In this document: positions 40,683 through 49,940 of the stretch, in pieces
Position numbering within the stretch: the stretch's first letter is position 1
How the letters are laid out: every line of letters begins with the position of its first letter
Source: Paralithodes platypus
Lineage: Eukaryota > Arthropoda > Malacostraca > Decapoda > Lithodidae
Length of the DNA stretch: 64,000 nt
Assembly: GCA_032716605.1 (NCBI GenBank)
Contig: CM064538.1
Coordinates: forward strand, 19,059,555-19,123,554
Direction of reading: 5' to 3'
Translations under genes and position numbers: made by a program
Notes under the pieces: model-generated
Databases searched by the model: none
What the model was told of the DNA's origin: nothing
Seen by the model: only the letters and a program-made list of their open reading frames with translations

Positions 40683-41527
40683 GTAACCCCTTCTGTACCG
40701 GCGACGTCTTTTAAGTTATATTCTAGCTATAGTTAGATTATTTTATGCAGTTTAAGAGGGATCTGTGGTAGTAAAATGTGTAATGTAGTAATTATAATGC
40801 ATTTCTAAGCCTCGAATTGAATAAACGACTCTCTGAATCAAGTGAGCCCGAAACAGTTTCGAATTTGTACGATTATGTATCAAAATTAATGATCGCGACT
40901 ATTTCTTTGCACTCTCTCTCTCTCTCTCCCCCCCCCACCCCTCCCCTGACCTGACCTCTTGTTGACCTAATAATAACCCTCACCTGCACCACCCTTGCCC
41001 TCCACACCTGGATCACCCCTCACCCCCATCCACCAGTATAGCTTTCCTCTTCTCTATAAATATAATGTATGCCATTATTTATACTAGCATAATAAGGCCG
41101 GGCAGTCCGATATTGACTGCAAACATGTAACAGGGTTCACCTCTTAGGCAAACATGTAACAGGGTTCACCTCTTAGGCAAACATGTAACAGGGTTCACCT
41201 CTTAGGCAAACATTCTCCAATACATATTGTATATATTGTAAATAATGTAACAAGAATAACCACTATTGGTGGAAATAAACTTCTTATTAACTCTCTCTTG
41301 TTGTATATATTGTATATGTTAAGTATATCTCACATATACAGTCGTTAGATATTAGATAATTATAATAATGTTAGGAACGACGTCTAGGCCTATCCATTAG
41401 AAGACTAGACAATCTCAACTAATCTGATTAGCTACCATATATCTTTCCTTAGCTATATAAAATCGTCTAGATGTAGCCTAGCTGAATTCAAATAGTAGAA
41501 AGGCGTCGCCGGTACAGAAAGGGTTAA
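40683..41527 (+). mobile_element. T3 TTAA element with a large internal insertion
   Basis: Left half from GTAACCCCTTCTGTACCGGC to GAGGGATCTGTGGTAGTAAA (40683-40786). Right half 41445-41527 (AGCTATATAAAATCGTCTAG...GGCGTCGCCGGTACAGAAAG plus GGTTAA at 41524-41527). About 650 bp between them includes a CT tract, C-rich DNA, a 29-bp array and unassigned sequence. Confidence 0.75.
41119..41212 (+). repeat. 29-bp tandem repeat, three copies
   Basis: GCAAACATGTAACAGGGTTC plus ACCTCTTAG, three exact units then GCAAACAT. 40790-41118 and 41213-41440 contain nothing else recognised. Confidence 0.9.
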
Positions 41528-41583
41528 TTTATATAGTTATAGTTATAGTATTAATAAATATTACTATAGTCTATTCGCTGTAA

Positions 41584-41757
41584 GTAGGCGAGAAATCATC
41601 ACCTCTAACCTCTGTAACTCAACAACGACTAGAGTATTCGAGCAAATATTTCTACCATTTGGGAAGAGTTAGTCAAGGAATATATGTGGAAATGTTCAGC
41701 TAATTTGCTCTAGCCCTTTTTGAGTTACAGAGGATTAAGGTCATGATTGTTCGCCTA
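41584..41757. mobile_element. FB1 foldback element
   Basis: GTAGGCGAGAAATCATCACC plus TCTAACCTCTGTAACTCA on the left pairs with TGAGTTACAGAGGATTAAGG...GATTGTTCGCCTAC on the right. 174 bp; interior TTGGGAAGAGTTAGTCAAGG. The homologue at 62123 has the same order. Confidence 0.75.
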
Positions 41758-41766
41758 CCTACAGCG

Positions 41767-42206
41767 AATACATCCATAATCTTCACGTACAGTAGGTCAA
41801 ATACATCCATAATCTTCACGTACAGTAGGTCAAATACATCCATAATCTTCACGTACAGTAGGTCAAATACATCCATAATCTTCACGTACAGTAGGTCAAA
41901 TACATACGTACATCCATAATCTTCACGTACAGTAGGTCAAATACATCCATAATCTTCACGTACAGTAGGTCAAATACATCCATAATCTTCACGTACAGTA
42001 GGTCAAATACATCCATAATCTTCACGTACAGTAGGTCAATACATCCATAATCTTCACGTACAGTAGGTCAAATACATCCATAATCTTCACGTACAGTAGG
42101 TCAAATACATCCATAATCTTCACGTACAGTAGGTCAAATACATCCATAATCTTCACGTACAGTAGGTCAAATACATCCATAATCTTCACGTACAGTAGGT
42201 CAAATA
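41767..42206. repeat. 33-bp tandem repeat, about 13 copies
   Basis: Unit GTCAAATACATCCATAATCT plus TCACGTACAGTAG. One unit has an eight-base extension (ACATACGTACATCC near 41900) and one a single-base loss near 42039. The minus-strand peptide repeat (VKIMDVFDLLY) is a consequence of 33 being a multiple of three. Confidence 0.95.
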
Positions 42207-42450
42207 AAACACTGTGGCTTTCAAATTGCATGTATATATATAAGAACCCTTTCAATATAATAACACAGTAATTAGTACTTGATTCAGCCTCACAATACAC
42301 AAAAGTCACCGAAGCATTTATGTACATCTGTTTGGAAATATAGGGTATTTTGTAGTATTATTATCTCGTTACCAGAATGGGCGTATTTATTTCCTTATTT
42401 ATGGATATTTTGTTATTGTTTTTGTTTCCTCCCTAGACCTCCATCAAGTA

Positions 42451-43350
42451 GCTCCAGCATCCACCACCGCCCCAACGTCATCTGCCAACAATCCAACACC
42501 TGCAGTAGACACTGCAGCAGATGCTTCTGACGAACCTGAGCCGACATCAAACCAGGACAGCCGCCCTGTTCACCTTAGTCTCTCCCCCACTCCTCGTGCA
42601 AGAAGCCTGCTAGCACGAACAGTACCAACCTCTCGCCCCCGTTCTAACCACTCCTCTCCCCGACCTGTACGTAGAGTCCCGCCACCACAGGTTTCCGGAT
42701 TTACACCAGTGAGGAACGGTGCACGGCCAACGCAGAAAAGGTCTCATCTACCAGTCACAATGTCAAACAGATTTGAGATATTGGTAGAGATGGAAGACGA
42801 ACCAGAAGAGACCAGGCTCGTTGGGGATTCCATCCTACGAGGACAGGTCGAAGAGTTCTGCGACAGAGTCCCAAATCAACGAAAAAGATTTTGCATCCCA
42901 GGAGCTGGACTGGACGACATTGTAGAAGCCTTCGAAGATACCACAAAGGATGCAAATGAAAATACCCTTTTTGTCATCCATGCTGGTTCAAATGACGTCA
43001 TGCGCACCAGCTCCGAAGAGTTGATGGAGAAATATCGCAAGATGATCCAGCACTACAATACAAGTCAAGGAATATCATCATCTCAGGCATTCTCCCCAAG
43101 ATCGACGCACCTGATAAAATTCTACGACAAGGCCTTCAGCACAAATAGCCGACTAAAATATTTGTGTCTGAGGGAAGAAGTTGAATTCATCAACCTCTGG
43201 GACAACTTCTACAACCAGCCTACTCTGTTCCGCAAGGATGGCACTCATCTAAACCCTGTGGGTTCAGCACGCATGGGTCGTCTCCTACACGAAGCAGTCC
43301 GCAGCCATGGATCAAAAAACGCCATCAGAGAAGAAGCAGCAGTGACATAA
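42451..43350 (+). pseudogene. CR1-A ORF1: disordered linker and SGNH/GDSL esterase domain (partial)
   Basis: 299 codons to TAA at 43348. The first 110 residues are Pro/Ser/Thr/Arg-rich and probably disordered. Then a domain with the SGNH-hydrolase blocks: GDSILRG (nucleophile Ser), a HAGSND block (Asn), and DGTHLN near the end (catalytic Asp and His). CR1-clade ORF1p often carries such an esterase; its role in retrotransposition, perhaps membrane or lipid interaction, is not settled. Between about 43065 and 43125 the frame is shifted by a one-base change that a later one-base change corrects, so about 18 residues between blocks III and V are scrambled. No start codon is retained; the GTG at 42709 is internal. 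Confidence 0.85.
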
Positions 43351-43433
43351 ATCATCCAACGCCAAGAAAAAAACAGAGGCAACCGAGGACCACCAGCAAT
43401 AAGGACCGAAGACAGCGAGGACCGAGGACAGCC

Positions 43434-46313
43434 ATGAACATAAATGTAGATCCGACAAGAACCAAAAATATTATTAAAGAGCGTTCCGTGAGTTCTAAAA
43501 TAACAAATTTAAAGGTTTTCTATGCAAACGCTCGTAGCATACGCAATAAATTTTCAGATTTAGAGGAGCTAGTGTTTACAGAAAATTATGATGTGATTGG
43601 CATAACAGAATCTTGGCGCAATACAGAAGATAGAGACTTTTTAGCAGAGTATTCACTTCCCGGTTATGTAATGTTTGAGAAAAGCCGAATAAATCGAAAT
43701 GGAGGTGGCGTTTTACTTTATATCAAAGAAAGTCTTAACCCTACCCTCTTGTCAAAACCTCAAATTGTGAACGTCGACGCATCTTTTGTGCTAATAAAGA
43801 ATAATAAAGGTACAAAAATAATACTTGCATTAATATACAGACCTCCAGCTCAATCAGTGCAAACTGACCGAGAAATTTACGAACAAATTGCAGATGTAAG
43901 TAACTCACAAGATACCGTAATTTTTGGCGACTTTAATTTACCTGTGACCAAGTGGGGCGATACTCTTACTTCACACTCCGGACATGACTTGTATACGAAC
44001 TTGCAAGAGAGTTCGCTTTATCAATTTGTTCGAACGCCGACCCGTGGTAATAACGTTCTTGACATTGTACTTGCAACAAAAGAAGAATTAATAGAGAATT
44101 TGAATGTTGGTGATGAATTCAGTAACAGCGACCATCGTACGATAACTTTCACTTTAAAGTTTACTAGTAACGAACCAAATAGTAGCATCGAAAAAGTCCC
44201 TAATTTCAAGAAAGCAAACTTCCATAAACTTAGAGCTATGTTTAAAGAAACTGACTGGAGCTTTTTAATTAACAATAATGACATAAATACATCTTGGAAG
44301 TTATTCGAAACCACTTACCTAAAAGCAGTGCAAGACTGCATACCATCGAAAATACGGCGTCCAGGCCATAATAAAAAGCCCAAATGGTGGAATAAAGATA
44401 TTTCAAACTGCCTGCTTGCTAAAAAATGTGCTAATGATAGATTAAAATCCTCACAAAATGACGAAAAACGGGTGAAATTTGTAGAGCTACGATGCAAAGC
44501 CAAAAAGTTAATTAAGCAAAGTAAAAAGACCCTAGAGTTACATATTGCGAATCAAAGTAAAACAAACCCGAAAGAATTCTATAGTTATATCAGAAAGAAA
44601 AAAGTAGTTACTTCAACTGTTGGACCGTTAGTCGATGAAAATGGAGAATACACCAAAGACGAAGTACAAATGAGTAATGCCCTCAATACCTTCTTTGCAT
44701 CAGTTTTTACAACAGAAGACCTCAGTGATATCCCTACACCATCGCCGATTCAGATTGATAATTCAGATGTTCTAAGCAATATCACCGTTACAGAGAGAGA
44801 AGTATTGAATTGTTTAGATAAACTCAAGGTAAATAAAATGCCTGGACCTGATACAATCTCGCCTAGAGTTCTGAAGGAAGCTAAGGATGAGCTCTCCAAA
44901 CCACTGACATTACTATTCAATAAATCCTTGCAGTCTGGAACTATGCCTGATCAGTGGAAGCTAGCCAACGTAACACCGATATTCAAAAAAGGCAGCAAAT
45001 CCCTACCCAGTAACTATCGTCCAATTAGCTTAACCTCAGTTGTATGTAAAATGCTAGAAACGGTCATAAGAGACAGACTCGTAAATCACTTGGAGGAAAA
45101 TAACATACTTAAAGATACTCAACACGGCTTTCGTAAAAAACGTTCCTGTTTAACAAACCTCTTAGACTTCTTCCACGATATCCTCAACCTCTACGATGAG
45201 AGTAAAGCTGTAGATATTATATACCTTGATTTTCAAAAGGCCTTTGACAAAGTTCCCCACAAACGTTTACTGCTAAAACTAAAAGCGCATGGAATACAAG
45301 ACGGTGTGTTGAAATGGATAGAAAATTGGCTCAGCAACAGAAAGCAAAGAGTAGTCATAAACGGTAAGGCATCTAAATGGACCAATGTAAGTAGCGGGGT
45401 ACCCCAGGGATCGGTACTAGGACCAATTCTCTTTCTAATTTACATCAACGACATAGATGAGGGCCTCACCTGTACAATCTAAAAATTTGCTGACGATACA
45501 AAAATTGCAAATAGCGTACTCTCAAAAGAACAAGTTGACGATATGCAACACAATCTAGATAAATTGACATGTTGGGCCCAAATTTGGCAAATGAGTTTCA
45601 ATGCGGATAAATGTAAAGTACTACATATCGGATACCTAAATGAGAAAGCAAACTATTCGATGAATGGCACTCAGCTTAAGAATGTAAACAGAGAAACCGA
45701 TCTGGGAGTAACAATATCGAGTAATCTAAAACCGAGTCAACAATGTTCAGAAGTTGTTAAGAAGGCATACAAAATAATTGGCTTTATAGGCAGGTCATTT
45801 GAGCATAAATCCAAAGAAGTTATCCTAACCCTTTACAATTCCTTAGTCCGCCCTCTTCTGGAATACTGCGTTCAATCCTGGTGCCCTTATTACCAAAAAG
45901 ATATAAACAAGTTAGAACGAGTTCAAAGTAGAGTTACCAAAATGATACCTAGCCTAAAGAACAAACCATACGAAGAGCGTCTTAGAGAATTAAATCTATT
46001 TCCTTTAACCCAGCGCAGATTAAGAGGTGACTTAATTCAAGTGTTCAAAATCATCAAAGGCATCGACAATATGAACTGTAGTAAGTACTTCACTATCAAC
46101 CAATCTAATTAGACGCGGGGAAACGGTTGCAAAATTATTGGTAAATCTTTTAACTCGCACGAATCTAAGAATTTCTTCTTCAATCGAGTTGTCAACTTGT
46201 GGAATGGGCTTCCCCGAAACGTTATAGACTGCATCACCGTTGATTCATTTAAACTCCGCCTAGACAAATATCTTGCATCAAACCCGCGACTGACTGCGTT
46301 TGTAAATGAATAA
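43434..46313 (+). pseudogene. CR1-A ORF2: AP endonuclease and reverse transcriptase, two nonsense codons
   Basis: ATG at 43434 starts a 959-codon frame to TAA 46311. Residues about 28-235 are an apurinic-like endonuclease: YANARSIRNK (Asn32), ITESW (Glu59), GGGVLLYIKESL, ALIYRPP, FGDFNLP and a final SDH. It nicks the target DNA for target-primed reverse transcription. After a basic linker (KKPKWWNKDIS, KTNPKEFYSYIRKK) the RT follows with [56 protein letters not shown] and KFADDTK. TAA replaces TCA at codon 683, immediately before the catalytic motif, and TAG replaces TAC at codon 893. Otherwise it matches copy 1 closely. No RNase H is apparent, as usual in CR1. Confidence 0.93.
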
Positions 46314-46810
46314 CTTTATTTTATCCCCCCTTCAGTTACTAACCCATCTGTCCCCTACTAACTTCCTAATCCTGCCACGGACATTAGTTCCAGGGCAGTA
46401 ATTCCCTTTCCAATGTTCCCTTACCCACTCTAAACCACTGTTTGGACACTTGATCCTCAGTGTTTTGGAGGACAAGCAACCTAGAAGGGTCACTAGATCT
46501 GTTGTTGCTTGATTTCCTTTGTAAGTAAAAAAAAAAAAAAAAAAAAATCCCAAAGACCCCCCTTCAAAATAAATTTGTAAATTTTTCAGTAGAAAAATTT
46601 CCCGGCCGAAGGCCGATTCCTCCTAAATTACAGGCTCGTTATCGCTCGCCAGGAAAAAAATCGACACCTAAATGACACGAAAGATTTTATTATTGACAAG
46701 GAAGTAGGACGAAAGGTTTTAAAATCGCCAAGCCAATTCCGATAACTAACGGGGCTAAACTTGAGGGAGAAGAGAGTCCAGAAATAGCAACCATCCCCCC
46801 TTAAACTCCC

Positions 46811-46836
46811 CCTAAGAGAGAGAGAGAGAGAGAAAG
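46811..46836. repeat. (GA)n microsatellite
   Basis: About ten GA units; the following 46837-46962 is unassigned. Confidence 0.85.
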
Positions 46837-46962
46837 ATAAGTATGAGGTATGAGACTATATCCCATTATGAGTATGAGGTGGTGATGAGGAGGAGGGTCT
46901 TGGTGATTTCGGCACTCGGGAAATTCGCCTGTGGGTCATCTATTTAGTTTTTCAATAATCTA

Positions 46963-47018
46963 TTAAGTGGAGATGGGCCTTTTTTTGGTCTATTTATTTA
47001 TTTATTCGTATTATGTTC
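46963..47018 (-). mobile_element. T1 MITE terminal fragment
   Basis: TTAAGTGGAGATGGGCCTTT, GGTCTATTTATTTATTTATT. Only the purine-side terminus remains. 47019-47437 has no recognised feature. Confidence 0.65.
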
Positions 47019-47451
47019 CAATGGGAAGATATTATTGGGATGAAATTTGTGCTGTACCTAGTATCAGTGCATTACCACAAAGCCCACCGAAACGCCCAAA
47101 AAATACCCTCATTGTTCCCTGATTAAATATCACTGTATGAATATTCCCATTTTCAAAATATGCTACAGGGGGGCAATGCCTAGTCAGTTAATTACTTAAT
47201 AGGTGGCGTTCTGAGAGTGAGGTTCCGAGTCTTAGGGGTGAGACAGTGAAGCACGAGGGCGAAGCAGCTTCAGAGATGGGGCTGCTTCGAGCATTGGGTG
47301 GGTGCTTCACATAGCTCACTCCCTAGTCTAGAACGAGACCTCATGGGCTTCACCGTGTTCAGCGATTGCACAGTCTCTCAGCCTATGCCCGAGAGGGAGT
47401 AGTTGGACAAAAATAATAGTTAAATACTAACTTAATTAACCCTCTGACATT

Positions 47452-47978
47452 TAGGGCGGGTGCCCAACCCCGAAAAGGGTTGAAATAGGGGAGCTATCCC
47501 CCCCGCCAAAGGCGGCTTTCTAGGGCCTTTCCTAGCTGTTGCTGAGAGGATTGGGTTCTAGTCATGTGGTGATGGGCTGGTCTATCAGAGTGAGAACTGA
47601 GCGATCTCTGCCATACCCATAGCTTACTCTGACTGTGCCTTTTACTTGTATATTTTCTAGATCTCAAGTGACGGCGTCTTTTCCGTGGATTGACCTCCCA
47701 ATCTACCAAGATTGGAAGCCAAAGCGTCACATTTTTCCTTTGCCCCTCAACTTTCTCTTCATAATTGCTGAGGGGCACAGGGCCTTGGGTGGGGCTTTGG
47801 CTTTCCGGGTGTTTCCTCACCCTCATCAGCTCCCCGCCATGGAGTGGCTTCGGTCACCCAGGTTTATTGTGGTCGGCGGGTAGGGTTGTGTGGGGGGGCG
47901 CTCGGTTATGGTCTTGGCCTTGCTCAGGGCCTTGGGGCTGTTCGGCCAGGCAGCTTGGGGAACAGCAACAACAACAAC
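47452..47978 (+). mobile_element. R1 retroposon, copy 1, with (AAC)n tail and 14-bp TSD
   Basis: AACCCTCTGACATT flanks both sides (47438-47451, 47979-47992), and the 3' end is GGGGAACAGCAACAACAACAAC. About 527 bp. It starts TAGGGCGGGTGCCCAACCCC and contains CTTTGCCCCTCAACTTTCTC and ATGGAGTGGCTTCGGTCACC. Copy 2 (62992) is about 95% alike by eye. Long TSD, 3' simple repeat and lack of a convincing ORF point to a SINE-like retroposon. The 80-110-residue frames on both strands are not conserved between copies. Confidence 0.8.
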
Positions 47979-48067
47979 AACCCTCTGACATTCATATACC
48001 CTTTCAAATCTGAATACAATCGTCCAAAATAAAGGGTCAAAGCGCGTCATGATCGTGAAGGGGTTAA
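47979..48067 (+). mobile_element. T4 right half
   Basis: CCCTCTGACATTCATATACC, AATCTGAATACAATCGTCCA, GCGCGTCATGATCGTGAAGG plus GGTTAA (48064-48067). The host of the R1 insertion; its left half is not seen. Confidence 0.75.
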
Positions 48068-48109
48068 GGGCTTAGATATAATTTCACTCCTACCTGGCGA
48101 GAGTGAGTT

Positions 48110-48170
48110 TGGTTCAGTTAGTTAGTTAAAATAGGTCTTCAGCGGCTGTCAACCCTTCTAGATTATTAAG
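48110..48170 (+). repeat. R2 dispersed repeat, copy 3, left part
   Basis: GTTCAGTTAGTTAGTTAAAA...GGTCTTCAGCGGCTGTCAAC...CTAGATTATTAAGCCAGC, cut at the TTAA by a T2 element. Confidence 0.75.
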
Positions 48171-48513
48171 CCAGCCCACCTCGCCTTTTTTTATCTTTCT
48201 CTCCCTCTCTCTTTGGTTTGTATCCATTCGGCCCCATTCAGCCTACTGTTTTAAGACGTTTACCCTCATCCAGGTGTCAATATATGTATTTTTGTTTTGA
48301 CAGCACGGTAAATTAGTACATTTTTGGACAGAAAAATTTCTCCGGCGAAGCCGGATTTCTTCATACAATGCTGGCTCGCTATCTCTCGCCAGGAAAATAT
48401 TGACACCTGTATGGGGATAAACGTCTTAAAACAGATGGCTGAATGGGGCCGAATGGATACAAGCCAGGGAAGAGAGAGAAGGAGAAAAAAAAAAAAAAAC
48501 GGTGACCCCCCTA
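48166..48513 (+). mobile_element. T2 MITE in R2
   Basis: Left end merges with R2 at TTAAGCCAGCCCACCTCGC; right end GGTGACCCCCCTAA has CTAA for TTAA. Both arms are complete. The loop carries ATATGTATTTTTGTTTTGAC and CTCCGGCGAAGCCGGATTTC. Confidence 0.8.
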
Positions 48514-48712
48514 AAGGGTTGAGTGGTTATGTTTTGACTTTGGTTGGCTTAGTTTATCATTGGGTTTATGTGTGATTTAGGCGAGATGGCACAAGTTCGA
48601 GACCTCCAGGACCCGGTGAAAGAGGCATGGGTGTGTGATAGGTCAGGTCAGCAAACATACTCGGGGGGAGCAACTCAAGGATGGCCGAAACAACTCCAGG
48701 TAAGGCGATATC

Positions 48713-48913
48713 ACACAAGGGCTTTTTCACTCAACATTTATACTCAACACTGGTCTGGCAGCTTATGAGGTTAACGTTCACACACTTTCGGTTACCTAAA
48801 TTCATCTATCATCAGTCTAGTTTCCGATACCAGTGTAAAATATTCCAGAAATGTTGCCAACAAAATGTTGATTAGTGACTGTTGACTATAAAAGCTCTCG
48901 TGTGATACCGGCT
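48713..48913 (+). mobile_element. H2 MITE (3-bp TSD), copy 1
   Basis: AGGCGATATCACACAAGGGC on the left and GCTCTCGTGTGATACCGGCT on the right, flanked by GTA (48710-48712, 48914-48916). Terminal inverted repeat of about 32 bp, length 201 bp. Same interior as copy 2 (CACTGGTCTGGCAGCTTATG, CATCAGTCTAGT). Confidence 0.85.
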
Positions 48914-48917
48914 GTAG

Positions 48918-49151
48918 ACTTATCGTGCTATTTATGTGTCTATTTTTTTCCTGGCGAGCAATAGCGAGCGTGTAATTTTAAGAGGAACCGGCCTTTGGCC
49001 GGCACATTTTTCTACCGAAAAATGTACACATTTATCTTGAAGGGGGGTCTAGGGGGTGGTTGTCTAAGCTTGATGGAGGTCTAGCGACGAAACTAAAAAA
49101 TATATGAGTACATTATTTAATAGACCAAAAAAACAGCCACTACCCCATTAA
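48918..49151 (+). mobile_element. T1 MITE, 3' part
   Basis: Starts in the last subterminal unit (TTATCGTGCTATTTATGTGT), with complete core, hairpin GGCCTTTGGCCGG, purine tail and CACTACCCCATTAA. Left half absent. Confidence 0.8.
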
Positions 49152-49288
49152 TCATCTTCTCCTAACCTGATTTGTTTGATAGGTGATGACGTATATATTG
49201 ATTTTTCTGTTTTATATTTATGTATTATTATTTTATAGATTTTGGTTCTAATCGTTTCAGTGACCCATTTCGCTTTAGTAACGTTACT

Positions 49289-49892
49289 TTAATAAGGGGG
49301 ATGGGCCGGTTTTCTGGACCAGTTTCTCCCTCATGTTTAGCCCCATTGGTTTTCAGAGGTTAAGATGTTTGCCCCATTAGTTAACCCTCTCACGACCATA
49401 GGACGCAGAGGCTGCCAGATTAGCAATAAGAAAAAAGATTACTCTCACTGTTATAATTACCTCTCCAAAATTAGTTTTCTGCCCACAGCTAACTCAAAGA
49501 CAACTGCAGAGGTTAAAGTAAACAAACTAAAAGGTTTATAGATACCCCTGACGGTAACAAAGGATTTAAAGTATCCCTAATAGGCTCAAAAATCGCGTCC
49601 GGATGTGAGAGGGTTAATCGATTTTAAGACTTTTCGCCCCATTTCTTCGTCAATATTTAGACCTTTCGTTCTATTTAGGTGTAGATTTTTTCTCTGGCGA
49701 ACGATAGTGAGCCTGTAATGTTGGAATAGCCGGCCGGGAAATTTTTCTACCAAATAATTTATAAATTAATCCAGAAGTGGGATCTAATGGATGTTTTTTT
49801 TTATTTTTTATTTAATGAAGGTCTAGGGAGGAAACTAGAAAAATAACAAATACATGCAAAAATCGACCAAAAAGTGAACCATGTCCCCTTAA
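49289..49892 (+). mobile_element. T1 MITE split by T5
   Basis: Left TTAATAAGGGGGATGGGCCG, right AACCATGTCCCCTTAA (49889-49892). The subterminal unit GCCCCATTAG|TTAATCGATTTT is opened exactly at TTAA by the T5 element. Confidence 0.88.
49381..49617 (+). mobile_element. T5 TTAA element, complete
   Basis: TTAACCCTCTCACGACCATA on the left; GCGTCCGGATGTGAGAGGG and TTAA on the right. 237 bp, no ORF. TTAA appears once in the reconstructed host and twice after insertion, direct support for TTAA target-site duplication. Confidence 0.88.
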
Positions 49893-49940
49893 AAATTGTC
49901 AGTCGTAATGTCACCAAAATTATACACATCTATGTTTTCC

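Larger units (their letters stand above)
42451..46522 (+). mobile_element. CR1-A copy 3, nearly full-length
   Basis: 4.07 kb with ORF1 (5' truncated), an 83-bp inter-ORF gap, ORF2 and a 209-bp 3' UTR ending CCTTTGT before a 5-bp TSD (AAGTA). The reading frame of ORF1 is open right to the 5' boundary and no 5' UTR is present, so reverse transcription stopped within ORF1. This is the best view of the family in the window. Confidence 0.93.
42370..46804 (-). mobile_element. T1 MITE split by CR1-A copy 3
   Basis: The left 80 bp (AGAATGGGCGTATTTATTTC...CCCTAGACCTCCATC) and right 46528-46804 (ATCCCAAAGACCCCCCTTC...ACCATCCCCCCTTAA) form one T1. The CR1 element entered after CCATCAAGTA. AAGTA occurs at both junctions (42446-42450 and 46523-46527). 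Confidence 0.85.

Noticed and set aside
42709..43350. ORF1 beginning at 42709
   Set aside because: That position is GTG; the same frame is open without interruption back to the element boundary at 42451, so the apparent start is internal to a 5'-truncated ORF1.
47494..48050. Conserved small protein in R1 (frames also near 62979-63402)
   Set aside because: The two R1 copies differ by truncation and single-base changes that shift or end the frames; overlap on both strands indicates repeat-derived ORFs.
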